Positions 47,669 through 59,410 of a stretch of DNA of 64,000 bases are shown piece by piece. Position 1 is the stretch's first letter. Each line of letters starts with the position of its first letter. The position numbers and the translations under genes were made by a program. This DNA comes from Labyrinthula sp. Ha (lineage: Eukaryota > Sar > Bigyra > Labyrinthulida > Labyrinthulaceae), in contig JAALGZ010000001.1 of NCBI GenBank assembly GCA_015227615.1, forward strand, positions 1 to 64,000. The letters run 5' to 3'. The notes under the pieces were generated by a model that did no database searches, was not told the DNA's origin, and was given only the letters and a program-made list of their open reading frames with translations.

Positions 47669-48460
47669 ATGAATACAATTGGAAATGTATTACCGAATGA
47701 TATTTTGCAGGTTTGGGCTCAAGACTTTACAATTGAGTATATGACTAGAGACATTTTGGACTATCTAGGTATAGAAGGTGGGCTCCCCGCAAGAGAAGAA
47801 GATTTCCCCCCGGAGGTTCTGAAGCTTCAGGAGTTCTTGGAACAACCATTGGATGACTCTTTCGGTACCAATTTAAGCGAACTAAAGTCAAATGTGGCAA
47901 TAGGAATCTTATTTGATATTGTAACCAAAGACAGTGTGAGTCAGGGCAGTTTAAGAAGAGCTGTGCTTTCAATTATTTGTGTGTGGGTTGGGCACAAGAT
48001 TAGCCGAATGAGTACCCAACAGAATGTAGCTGAAGATGTGAAAAAAAGTGCTTATTTATTGGTGCGTTCAATTAAAGTAGCTGGAGGAACTGATCTGACA
48101 AATACAGCAAGCTTGCAGCAACATGACCGAACCAGATTTAAAGCACAACTTTTAACTTATCCTGCACTACCAGTTTCAAATCATGAAAATCATCAACCAG
48201 AAGGTGTAGAAATTCCTGGTGATATTGAAGTTTTTCTTCCCAAATCGAACTCAAATACACCTAGATTAAGAGGTTTTCTAGAAAACCTCAAAGAAATAAC
48301 AGGAAATCAAGATCATCTTAAAACTTATAAACTGTTTCTTGATTGGGTTACACAAAAAATTAATTTAGGAAATCAGATAGACCTCACAACTAAGAACAAT
48401 AGTAAGTTTGGTTTAACAGCCAAATTTGTTATCGACTTAAAAAACCTTAATATTGTATAA
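47669..48460 (+). CDS. Unrecognised family protein, member D (263 aa)
   Basis: The ATG at 47669 is collinear with that of member B. The VLPNDIL N-terminus, acidic loop, FPPEVL element, central signature (residues 61-114, ending SIICVWVGHKISRMS) and a C-terminus ending in LNIV are all shared. The C-terminal third (after about 160) is more variable than the centre. No signal peptide or membrane segment. The gene is convergent with an intact kinase gene 172 bp away, the same arrangement as member B with its decayed kinase. This conserved pairing suggests a functional or at least hereditary link. Function unknown. Confidence 0.75.
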   Translation: MNTIGNVLPNDILQVWAQDFTIEYMTRDILDYLGIEGGLPAREEDFPPEVLKLQEFLEQPLDDSFGTNLSELKSNVAIGILFDIVTKDSVSQGSLRRAVLSIICVWVGHKISRMSTQQNVAEDVKKSAYLLVRSIKVAGGTDLTNTASLQQHDRTRFKAQLLTYPALPVSNHENHQPEGVEIPGDIEVFLPKSNSNTPRLRGFLENLKEITGNQDHLKTYKLFLDWVTQKINLGNQIDLTTKNNSKFGLTAKFVIDLKNLNIV

Positions 48461-48632
48461 GTTAGTTTCCATCGATAAAGGAATACAAGTCTCTTAATAA
48501 GATAATTTATGGATAACATCAATATCTATAACACTTCTACTTAAAAATCCTACTAGATATTATTAGAACGTTACAGAGACAAGAAATTCTAACTTGTATA
48601 TAAAACTAAGCAAGATCACCAACCTCAAGACA
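48461..48632. other. Shared 3' region of convergent gene pair
   Basis: The 172 bp between the two stop codons match 17932-18127 almost as well as the coding parts do, starting with GTTAGTTTCCATCGAT straight after the stop. It must hold the 3' ends of both transcripts, so they probably overlap or nearly so. Confidence 0.6.
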
Positions 48633-49790
48633 CTATGCAAAGTTCTCTGTTCCAGATGTATTACTGCTCCAAAACTTTGCAGCTAAAAAAGCTTGCGACC
48701 AGTTTTTAATTTTTTTGTCCCAAAAGCGATTTGCACGGGTAGAAAGATGGTCTCGGGCATTTTTAAAAAAGTACGTAACTTTGTCTCCTTTACCAGCCCA
48801 TGAAGCTGCCCATTCTTTAAATGGTTCTTCCATCAACAGTTCCTTTGGACCCAACCTTTCTTTGTATTTTGCTTGAACCATTAACTCCAGAGCTTGATCT
48901 AGATTTTTTTTTAATTCGGCTGAGAAAGGTTTATTTTCAGGATATGTCATTTCCTTTTTCCATGAATTAACCCTTTTATTAATCTCTTCAAGACCATATC
49001 TTTTTATGTAATCAAATTTATAGCCAACTCTTTCATCCCAATCTAGTTCATAACTTTTTAAGAAAGGATAAGTCATTTCCATCATGGTAACTCCCAAACT
49101 AAAACAATCAATAGAATAATTTAACTCTGTTCCAGCCGTCAAAAATTCATATGCAAAATACCCTGAAGTACCAATAAAACTACCTGTTTTTATCACACTC
49201 GGAGGCTGAGCTATACCGAAATCTATAAGCTTTGGAATGCCTTCTCGAGATATCAAAATATTCTCGGGTTTTACATCAACGTGAGCAAGTTCTTTGCTAT
49301 TTATATGCTTTAAAGCTAGAAGAATAGCAGTTGCGACATAAAATACAACTTCTAATGTAACTATCTCTGAAAAATTAGTTATTTTTCCATTATCATTATA
49401 TTCTGATAGTATCTGAATTGTATGATATGATTGAAAGAAATGAAAAAATCTACTGATGTCTCTAAGTTCACCAACACAAGCCTCCATTTCAAAAACCCAC
49501 CATCGTTTATTTTCATAAAAACTGTATACTCTAGGTAAAAATTTATGTTCTCCGATAAGTTTATAAAGGTTGAACTCAGCTTGAAGATTTTTTCCCTTTG
49601 CTTGATTTTTATCCTTTTCCTTCTGATATTTTGCTTTTTCCTCTTCACCTCTTGGTACACTTGAAGTAAGTTTCTTTACTCTTTTACATACTCTTATTTC
49701 ACTTTTAGACAAAAATTTTCTATGTTTAATATATATCACTTGTCCCTGAGCTCCTTGTTTATGTACTTGATTGCTAAATGATGAAAACAT
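48633..49790 (-). CDS. Serine/threonine protein kinase-like protein (385 aa), partner of member D
   Basis: Starts at ATG 49790. A kinase fold is clear: a Gly-loop-like GAQGQV at 13-18, a candidate ATP-binding Lys36, a helix-C Glu around 72 and the catalytic loop HVDVKPEN (Asp172, Asn177). DFG is at 190-192, followed by an activation segment ending in GYFAYEF and a lobe with DCFSLGVTMME. All catalytic residues are present, so activity is likely, although the Gly loop is atypical (HKQGAQGQV) and the segment 44-70 is an unusually Lys/Glu-rich insertion. HVDVKPEN points to Ser/Thr specificity. No signal peptide or membrane span. The C-terminal 60 residues lie beyond the kinase domain and are shared with the decayed copy at 18128. 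Confidence 0.85.
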   Translation of the reverse strand: MFSSFSNQVHKQGAQGQVIYIKHRKFLSKSEIRVCKRVKKLTSSVPRGEEEKAKYQKEKDKNQAKGKNLQAEFNLYKLIGEHKFLPRVYSFYENKRWWVFEMEACVGELRDISRFFHFFQSYHTIQILSEYNDNGKITNFSEIVTLEVVFYVATAILLALKHINSKELAHVDVKPENILISREGIPKLIDFGIAQPPSVIKTGSFIGTSGYFAYEFLTAGTELNYSIDCFSLGVTMMEMTYPFLKSYELDWDERVGYKFDYIKRYGLEEINKRVNSWKKEMTYPENKPFSAELKKNLDQALELMVQAKYKERLGPKELLMEEPFKEWAASWAGKGDKVTYFFKNARDHLSTRANRFWDKKIKNWSQAFLAAKFWSSNTSGTENFA

Positions 49791-50496
49791 GATGTCTGGT
49801 CAACAATATTTTTACTCTTTGTTTTTTGGCGACTGAAATTATTATTCGGCTGTTCTTAATTCAAATATAATTTATGTACAACTTAATGTTTACCTCAGAA
49901 GACAATAAATTGTTTATTAATCTCCACAATAGGATTAATCCACGTCATTAGCATCTTCTCTTTCACTTCGTCAGTTCAATTAGATGCAAAGACTAGGGAT
50001 CAGATTTGATGAGATGCTATTTTTCTACACGGGTGTAATTTCACAAGCGACATGTGATTGATTGAATTTTTAGGTTTAAGGTTTAGCAAGAGTTCCGTGA
50101 CTATTGTCAATTGGGCCTTGTGACCTAACCCTACGACCCTGTTGTCTTGCCCTCCTTAGTACTTTTACACTTTTTTGTGATTGAGCTTTCTCGTCTTGGT
50201 ATATCCTCTTGTCTTGCACCTTGCTTGCCTGTAATGGTCTCGTGGGCCTTGCTTGCTGGAGCTTTTCTTGGTTCTTCTTACAGTCCCGTCCCGGTCCTAA
50301 AGATTAGGTTTCCCTCTTGAAAGGTCTGATACCCTGCGTTATTGGAATTCCAGTTCCAGTAGTGCATGGTCGTATTTCCTCAGATCACATTGCCCAAAAG
50401 TTATCCAATCACGTGATTACGGTCTAGGACTGAGATTTCCAAAAAAAAAACAAATCAAAAAGGCAATTTAGAAAGAAAAATAGATACAGAACAAAG
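49791..50496. other. Intergenic region with unusually GC-rich right half
   Basis: Up to about 50040 it is ordinary AT-rich DNA. From about 50040 to 50430 it is clearly richer in G and C, with a CT-rich plus strand, and may be the leader of the small ORF at 50497 or part of an old element. Confidence 0.4.
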
Positions 50497-50766
50497 ATGA
50501 GTATTGATGCTCGCATCGCCATCGATAGTCTGATTGCAGTTGATAGTATCTCCGAGCGCTTCCCTGAACCAGTGAAGTTGCAAGCGCAGCGTATATTGAA
50601 GAGCAAAGTGAAGTTTCTGCGTTTTGGTATTGATCCCATTAGGATGGAGTTGAGTGATATCTTGAGGCAGCCAGAGGAGCTTATGGAGCGTATTTTTAGA
50701 TATGTTTTTGACTTAGAAGAAGTTGGGGCAGCTATTGTTGAAGGTTCCAGGAGCTCTAACGAATAA
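50497..50766 (+). CDS. Small ORF, 89 aa, function unknown
   Basis: Starts at ATG after an A-rich leader. The predicted protein is compact, helical and charge-balanced (EPVKLQAQRILKSKVKFL and RQPEELMERIFRYVFDLEE stretches), unlike a random translation of AT-rich DNA. The stop codon overlaps a 9-bp inverted repeat, AATTTGGAG (50765) and CTCCAAATT (50818). No similarity recognised. It could be a real small gene, or a first ORF left from a retroelement, since a LINE on the other strand begins at 51.1 kb. Confidence 0.4.
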   Translation: MSIDARIAIDSLIAVDSISERFPEPVKLQAQRILKSKVKFLRFGIDPIRMELSDILRQPEELMERIFRYVFDLEEVGAAIVEGSRSSNE

Positions 50767-51099
50767 TTTGGAGTCTTCGTTCCTGCGGTCTTTTCTATCT
50801 TCATCATATGCTACTGTCTCCAAATTGGCTAAGTTTTTGTTTTAATAATGAAGGTGTGATATATTTTTAGTTTGTTTCCTGTGTTTGATGGTGTATTTGG
50901 AGTTATTTCCATTGCATGAAGGTATTTTTCAAGGTTTGGTCACTAATAGTGGTATGGGGTTTCAGGTTTCTTCACCCTTCCACTTTAGTTCGTAGTAAAT
51001 GTTCCAGAGGACTTGTTTTAGGCACAGAAGATATTTGACCAACTGTAGCTGCAGTCCAGTTGGTATTTAATCGTTCCGGGTGTTGTTTTGCTCACGTTC

Positions 51100-54000
51100 C
51101 AGTTTTCAAGTGGGTATTTTTGGCGCAGTGAGAATACCTAGCCAGTCAGGCGTATTCTCATTCCTCAAGTTACTGTTTAGGATCATTCTACGCGGGTTGA
51201 TGGTGCTTGCTGTTAGTGGGAAGAAGGTGGTTGGGTGGCTCGCACTTTCAGTTGGTGGATCTTCTGCCGGCGGGATAGGTTCTTCGTTTTCTTGTATATA
51301 CTCTCTTATCTTTGGGTGATTTAACATTTCAGAAGTTTAGATATTTATTGAGTTTGTGTTTCTCTGGGGGTTTGGTGCTGTGTTTTGTCTTGCTGCTTGT
51401 ACCTAATCATCCACTACTTCCTTTTCTTTGTGTTTGGCTGTCCGTTCTTGCACTATTTTTAGTACGTTTATATCTCCATCACCTATCACGATCCTGTTGT
51501 CTTTTATGTTCCCTATAAGTTTTTAATCCTTCAAGAGAGAGCGTTGAGTTGCTTCTTTATCTCTGAGTTTCCATGTCAGTTTTCAATGTTGTAGAGCATT
51601 GGAACCAGAACCATGGAGAAGACTGCTATTCGCTCAACTTTCTTGTTCAGCGACATTGAGTTTAAGATGTGTCCTATGTGGAGGAGAACTGCTTTGGTGT
51701 ATTCTGTTTTCAGCAGGATGGTTTCTGTGTCTAAACCATAGGTATTAAATACAGCACCGAGATATTTGAATTCAGTTACGCCTATTATCTTTTTTCGCAA
51801 ACTGTTATATCGTCTTCATTATTTCTGAGCAGTTGAGTTACTAGTTGTCGACCGTGAAGTGAAGGAAGTGTTCCAGTTCTGGATCTATTCTTTGTTCCAT
51901 CGCAGAATCTGGATCTTCTATGACACTGAAAGGGCATCTCATTATGGCAGTATCGGTCGCAGCGTTCGCAGAAGAGCTTGTTCAGCAGTTTGTTGATTGA
52001 CTTTCTTGGAATCTCTCCACTCACTCTTATGGATCTTTCTATTTTCATTACTCTGGTCTTTTTTATATTTATCCTTAGACCGCTGGCAGCTACTATCCCA
52101 CGTAGTTGAAATATTAGATCTCGAACTTGCTCAGGTCCTTTATAGAAGGCCACAACATCATCCGCAAAGGCCATGAGTTGCATATTTTGGCCGTTGAGCG
52201 AGATGCTTTCCAGAGTATCTTTCCTTATCTTTCTATTGTGCTATTTAGGGCAAATATGAATAGCGTGAAAGAAAGACTGCCTGCTTGCATGACTCCTCTG
52301 TGAATGTTCACTTCCCTGGATCTTAGTTTTCCTTCTGCTACTCTGGATTTTGCCAGATGGTAAAGATACAATACCCTTTACGGAAGATATTTTTGCACTT
52401 TGTGTTTTAACGAGGTTTTTATGAAACAATGGGGAATAGAGTCAAAAACCTGCTTAAAATTAATAAACAGCAGTGTATTGTAACTTTTTTCTGTAATGTT
52501 TTTTCATTATTGTCTTTAGCACTTCTATCTTGTATATTGCGGATCTTCTAGGTCTGAAGCCAGCTTGGTATGAAGACAGTTATTGAACTATACCTTGAAG
52601 CATGTTAGTTAGTATCTTCGTTATTACTTTGAAGGAGGTGTTGAGTAAGGTAATCAGTTTGTAGTTTGCTGAGTCTCTGGATTATCTTTTTCCTTTGTAT
52701 ATGAAGATAACTTTTCCATTGCAGAAGTTAGATTCATCATTTTGTTCCAGTTTTCCTTTTCTAAAGAAGCTCTGGACTATCTTCGTTAGGTGCTTCTGGA
52801 ACTCTTCTGAATACTTTGGGGATCTTATCTTCACCTAGAGTCTTGTGGGTTTTCAGTTGTTTTAACATTTGTATGATCTCATCTTCAGTTGGATGTTCTG
52901 AGTATCTTTGTGTGGATTCCAGTTAGATGTTGAGTTCTCTTGTTATGTGGTAACTCTCCACTACTTCCTTAGATATGTTTCCTGCTTCTGGGCGTACATA
53001 CCCTTGTGTATTTTCAATATGCTTCCGAAATATCTTGAGTCGTTTCTCCACTTGGGTTCTATTTCCATGTGAATCCTTAGAAATCTTGGTACTATTGATT
53101 TTAAGTTTACGAAACTTTTTTAATATCCTATAGGCTTCTCTGGTGTTGTTTATGTCTACCTTTTCTTGAATCGCTGCAACTTGTTTTTCAATCCATCTCT
53201 GTCAATTTAATCTTGCACCTACCGCCACTTATTTGCCCATCGTGGCTCTTTCTTCTACAGTTGCTGTTTTACAGTTCAACCTTTTCTAGCTTAGGAATTC
53301 TAGTATTTCCGGAGAGTTGTAAGTATCGAAAAATCTTACTCTCTCTCTTCAGAAAATCAGCTTATATAACTTTGCTCTTGGTTTCTGATAAGCTATTGTG
53401 GTCCAATTCTCGTAAATTGTATATCTACTATATTTTCTCAACGATTTTCAGGTCAAAAGGTTCCCTTTTCTATTGAATATATGTTGAAAGGGCTCTTCTT
53501 TTTATTTACTTTGTTATTCTGGTGGTGTGTTTTAGTAGTATTGAGAAACTTGTTCCCAGGTGATCTTGTAGGGCTCCATTCCAGATTTGCTGAGTTATTT
53601 CTCTATCTATCTTGAACTTTCTTACTTGGCTTGGGTGTGAAGTTAAGAAGAAGTCTATTTCCGATTCTTTTATGTTTCTGTTCCTGAGTAGAAAGTTGAC
53701 ATGTTTGTTGCTTCCAGGTTTCCCGGTTCTGAAGTTGTGATTGTCAATGTGTAGGTTGTTTCTCTTGATGAATTCACCCAGTAGTTTGTCGTTCCTGTTA
53801 CTTCTAGAAGATCTGCTTAGTTTCTTGTCTTCGCTTAGTACTTTACTATCCCCTTGTACATTAAAATCTTCATCGATTACCAATAGTCTTTTCCTGTTCA
53901 GCTTGTTCAATACTTTTCTTGTACGTCCTGGAGAAACTTCTTGTATTCTCTTGCAGGTTTTCCAGAGTGAGGGACATATACGTTGACTAGTATCGAGCTT

Positions 54001-54310
54001 TCTTTGAGGTTGACTTAAAATTAAGTATCAAGACTCTTTCGCTCACTTCATAGAGGCCGATTACCATCGAAAAAAGGTGTTGGATTACGAAGATTACTAC
54101 ACCCCATGACCCGGAGTTGACCTCTGAAGAGAACCACTTTCCAAGCCCTTCTTGACTAGCTGCTTCGCTGGTTTCCTTTAGTCTTTCTACTCCTCTTGTA
54201 CTCAGTTTTTGAATAATTAAAACGTCAAGGGACGGAGTTTTACGAATGTATTTGACGAGAATACTAAGTTTATGTTAAGCAAGATCACCCACGTTCAGAG
54301 ACAACAAGTT
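51100..54310 (-). mobile_element. LINE retrotransposon, minus strand, broken
   Basis: Read on the minus strand from 54310 down: an APE endonuclease start (LSLNVGDL, then PSLDVLIIQKL), a central endonuclease part (53506-53910, with LLVIDEDFNV) and a decayed fingers/palm region. The catalytic box AFADDVV is intact near 52160. Then come a zinc finger CX2CX12HX5C, the GVTEFKYLGAVF thumb motif (51576-51800) and a Pro-rich tail (51106-51327). Multiple frameshifts and stops are present. It has the same domain order, including the finger after the palm, as the LINEs at 19.7 and 24.1 kb, but its sequence is distinct, so at least two LINE subfamilies exist here. Confidence 0.85.
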
Positions 54311-57284
54311 GAATATTGACTCAATCAATCAGCTCGCAAGGTCTGGGGACCCGTTAGGGTGCTGTGGCGATACACTCGCAGACTCATAAATATTGATGTT
54401 GTCAGTCATTTCTCGATTTGGACAAAACTTCCTGAATTTGGGTGTAAATGGTCATTTATGCCAATTACGAAATAAAGGAACTGAAAAAGTGTGTGAATTA
54501 TTTATTTATAGTTAAAAAAATAAACCCCTTTTTATAGAATTATACAGAAATTAATATGACAATCGTATCAGCTTGTTCTAAAAGTAATTTGCTGCTTAAA
54601 AGTAGAATAAGATGTAAATTAATAAATTATTTCTTTTCAAGACCTCCCAAAACTTAATGGATATATTTCTATAAATCCTATGCCGAAAGATAAACAACTT
54701 GCAATAGAATACATATCAGTTCATATTTCAAAATGAAGCTAATATAATTCAGGTTTTTGAACTTTTGACATATAGCTAAAAATTATACTTTACGAAAATT
54801 TGGAGGTAGCGGGTGAAAAAGTGAACCATTTAAACCAAAATCAGAAAAAAACAAAAAAAAAGAAAGATATAAACAAATCGATAACGGTATTAAACATCTG
54901 CTTGAAAACAAAAGGGATCGAGAAAAAATTCAATAAAATACAGCTAGAACTGTAAGAGAATTTTTAAGTTGTCACACAAAACAAAAGTTTCTTTGCACCT
55001 TTCAACGGTTACGAACGGTTGCTTCAAATGGCTCAAGAGATATTGCGTTTTAGTGTCAAACTAGTGAACAGATATTTGAATAAACCTGGACAAAGGTAAA
55101 TAAAACTCTGAGTAAAACTTTTATCAGACTAATCTTTAAATTGTTTTTCTTTAGCAAAATTCTTTTCTCCTATAGTTTGACGGTTATATTACATACTAAA
55201 ACGAAAATATAACCCCACATTGATATATCAATATTTCAGTAATAACTCCAAAGGAAACAACACTAAATATATCACACGAAGAAAAAATAGCAAATTCCAG
55301 ATAGTAACACAGTTAAAACACAACTTCTAAAACTAGATATTATCATAAAGTACCAATTTGAATACACAAACGTTTCATCTAATAAAGTAGTCACCCAAAT
55401 AAACTCGTGCATTATTCCACAGTTTTCATTGGAATTTATCGATAGAGTAACTCGCCATAATAAATACCAGAAATTAAAAGTTAAAGTTTATGCCAACTCC
55501 TGAAACTTATTTGGCTTATAACAAAAAAAAATGCAAACTGGGAACCTATCTCAAAATGTAACAGAGGACATCACTATTTTTTACTTCAGAAATTAAAATT
55601 TTAAACTCAACTATTTTAAGCATAACAGAAAATATTATAGTGTTATTTTAAATATTTTTCTTTTGTTTCTATCTTTTGGTTAATTTATATTCAAGGATTG
55701 ACTTTTTTTTAATATAGTTCCATTTTTTATACTTTGACGAAATATAGAAGGGTCGGGAACAAGGTGAAGTGCACTAGAAGATACCAAACAAATATTAAAA
55801 GTTAAAAAAATATTATAATGTGAGTTCGTATTATCCTTGTGTAGAGGGGATTCCTTCATGATCTCTATGTTTTAAAAATTTGCTTCATGTTTTTGGATCC
55901 TCCCCAATTGGCTTTCGGTGAAGATGAGGATGGATTTAAATCTTTTCCCATAGCTTGAACACAGAAACATTAAAATATGCATAGAAACTAATAAATACAT
56001 ATCTGAACTAACTAAATTAGAAATTTGAGACAACCAATTTTGAATACTGAAATTGAGAAGATTTAGATTTTTGTTAAATTTAAAATTTAAAACTTAAGTG
56101 GGTTCATATTCTAATCCAAGTACAGGCTTATTTTTGAAAGTGGCTTTGATATTTCATTCAGCTATTTTTTTATCCAGACTCGTTTTCTTTTTTTAGTTCA
56201 GCTGCAATTTTTTTGTCTAAAATTATCTTTTCTTTACTATTCTACTTTCAGTTGTTTCATCTAAACTCGTTTTAAGACTGATACCCAACTGCAGATCTTC
56301 TCATATAGTTTGTTTTCCCGTACATTCTTTTCATTGGTTTTTGGCATTTAGATATGGCGGTTTTGATCAATCTAAAATTTAGCCAATGGGATATCGCGTA
56401 TAAGCTACACGCATGTATGAAAAGCATTCCGTGGATTTATTCATTGATTTCGGAGTTTGGGGCGATGACATGAACTGCTGTTCAAAGTCGAGAGATGAGT
56501 AATTGGCGAGAGATATAAAGGAACCGGAAATTCCCAGATTTTTTTTGTGGGCGGGAAGCGGTAAGGGAAAAGGAATTCTATTAGCTTCGATGCTTCTCGT
56601 CTTTTCTGTTGTATAACTTCCCCAGAACAAGAAATTGTCAAAAATCAAGACTTTTTCAGAACAAAAGCAACACACAATCCCACAAGTGGTCTAATGACGG
56701 GGAGATATTTTAAGTGTTTGGTGAATTCAATTACTTGCTTTTTTTCTACATAGTTTTTAGAAGCTTGAAATAGACGTGTTTATCGAGATAGCAAAAGCTT
56801 CTGGAGAAGGATTTTATCAAAATATTTAAATTGTGAGGTATCAAGACACCTTCTCAAAAAGCTCTCGTTGAGACTCTCTTGTTAAACACAACTAGCTTAA
56901 ACCTTTGTAGCTACAAGATAGCGCGAAATCAAGGAAGTTAACAAAGGTTAATGTGACAAAACATGACATGTACCTTCTAAAATGTATATAGAAATTTTTG
57001 TTGAGGTCGATTTGTAGGATTACTATATACTTAATACACTACTGTTAAACTTTATGCCACGGTTTATAACTAAACTCCTAGCTAATGTATGCTTGAACCT
57101 ATTTAACAAACAAAGACAGTTACATTCTAAATTTTTGAGTATTAAGTTAGAAAAAACATAATGAGAATCTCCATTATCGGGATGAACAACCCATTTTACA
57201 AATGTTTAATCAAGATTTTTCAGCTTCACTTCAAAATACAACATACATATTCCCCGTTCATTTTTCTTTTTATATTCCTTAGAA
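54311..57284. other. 3-kb AT-rich region without supported gene
   Basis: A short GC-richer patch at 54330-54400 is probably the 5' end of the minus-strand LINE. The rest has no ORF starting at ATG with coding character. Its right end is expected to contain the 3' end of the hAT remnant, but no terminal repeat was recognised. Confidence 0.5.
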
Positions 57285-59410
57285 CTAATGTTGTTTTTTT
57301 TCATGAAGATTTTTACCGCTGTAACTGAATAAACGTTCAACAGACGTAGTTATAATTTGGGCCGAAAGAACTACATATACTCTGGATTCTATACTTGGAA
57401 ACTGCGCTTTTATACGAGATCTATCATTTGGACAAATATTCTTCATTTTACCCGTAAAAAAACCTTTGGTCAATTGCTTTCAACCTCTGTTCTGTTATAT
57501 ATAAATTTTTCTTCCTGTGAAATTCCTATATAATGAAGCTACAAGATAGTTTCATGGCCCCGGTCTGCTATCATCAATAATAATACTGTCCAGATTAACA
57601 AACACCTTTAGCAACGATATCATTTTATCCTCTTTAATTACATAGAATTGAGCTCTACCTCTTTCTTCGAAGAAAACTCCAAATTTATAAAATCCACTGA
57701 TGGACATCCCCTTAACGACACCACATAATTTTCATAGTCTTTGTTAAGATTTCACTAACATTGTTCAAAGCGCTAAGTAGCTGTATAGATTAAAAATTTC
57801 CCTCTCTTTTCCTGTTATGAGTCAAACCATTTGTATACGAATCCACAACCTCTCTGACTTATCACTCCATCGTATCAAACATCTGCTTCACCTTTCTTAT
57901 CACGAAGCTATTCCCATTTTAACGATTGGTTGATTTTTCTTGGAGGTACAAATCCATCTCATGCTCTAGTCGAAAGCCATAGAGTATCGAGGCTTCAACC
58001 TTATCATACCCAGAATGCTTCAGTTGTTGCTGGTTCACTTCAATGTACTTTCTCAATATATAACTCACTTGGTCATGGGCGTTGTTTCAACTTGTTTTTA
58101 TATCAGTACTGACAATACCTTGGATTTCGGGGGAAATTTGGAAACTTTGCAGTTATTTAAGATATCCTAATAGTTCTTCTGGTAGAAGAATTAAAAAAAG
58201 CAACCATCCTTCTTGCTTTTGCAATATTCGAATGAAAAACTTCAAGCAAGCAGTGCATCACTAGCTACACTCCGCGCGAAAACATCTCACATGTAGATCA
58301 TCACGAGGAAAGATGGGGTAATTTCCACTTACATAGCCATCTAAATATTTCTGAATGAGAAAACGGTTTAACACTTCTCCAGCTTTAGCCATATTAGTTG
58401 TGTTCTCCGTATTAAAAGTCACAATATTTGTCTCCAAGTAAAACTACTTGAATATGTGGAAAACAAGTTTTCTAATTTTCTCCTCATTTTGCTCTTGTTT
58501 GTAAGGTTTGAAACCAAGATCTGAATTATGAAGTTTGAACTTCTTATTTGCCCAATGCATTGTAATCCCTAAATGTTCTTCTTTCGTTTCTTTAATTTTC
58601 AAGAGATCAGCTGTGAGGCTTACTCCAGATGATGTGTAGTTTTCGTCATTATAGTCTTAAGTTTGACCTTCTTCTCTTTGTGCCAGACGTTCATCCAGGT
58701 GGCAAGTGTCCTCCTACCCAGGGGGTTGTATCCTATGAACACATCCCTATATTTTTCAGTCACTAAATTCTCTGAGAATAAGCCAAACGGAAGCTTGTGC
58801 TTTATGATTGCCTTCATCCGGATCTCTTAAATACTCATATTTGGTTTCACCACCTATTTTGCGTCCAAGTTCTTGTGTATGAGCATTTGATGTATTTATA
58901 ACTTCTTATTGAGATCTTATATTCTCATCTGTGTCAACTGCTTTGATACCAATCACGTTTCATCGCCTTCTCGCAGAATTCCACTTGTGTTTCCAAGCTT
59001 ACACTTTATCTTGCGATCACATTTTTTACATTGCCGATATTCTGATCAGGTCACACAAAACGAAAATATAAGTTGGCTCTTAAACCACGTTCCTTTATTT
59101 TATTTTTCTTTCTCTTCAGAATATTTTTGATCTTACTTAATTTCGGCTTCTTAGCGAGAAAAATCCAGTTTTGATTAAAGTTTCTCTTTTCTGCTAGAGA
59201 AACAGTGCTGTTTCTTAAAACAGTTGATAATATAGTTAAATCGTGTGTCATATCCGGCACTTTTTGCTTGGTTACCTTAGTAATACTTTCTGTATTCATT
59301 TCTTTTTCACAAAATTTAGCTATATTATTAGCTTGTTCTACCTTTTCTGAGCCTGAAAAGTGAATACATAACATAATTTTACAGCGTTTTGCATTTTTCA
59401 ATTTGCACAA
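57285..59410 (-). pseudogene. hAT transposase remnant, second family
   Basis: On the minus strand, from high to low coordinates: a basic N-terminal region (59051-59410), then a BED-finger-like CKKCDRKIKCKLGNTSGI (near 58985-59045). Next is the typical early hAT block with KLPFGLFSENL and GRRTLATWM (58620-58817). The core is decayed, with fragments such as IKEDKMISLLKVF near 57630. The C-terminal dimerisation motif is TTSVERLFSYSGKNL (57285-57473). The domain order and the SVERLFS motif identify hAT. Many stops and frameshifts make it inactive. No terminal repeats were located. Confidence 0.8.

Noticed and set aside
56379-56675. 98-codon minus-strand ORF
   Set aside because: It begins at GTG, overlaps another frame and shows no recognisable feature.
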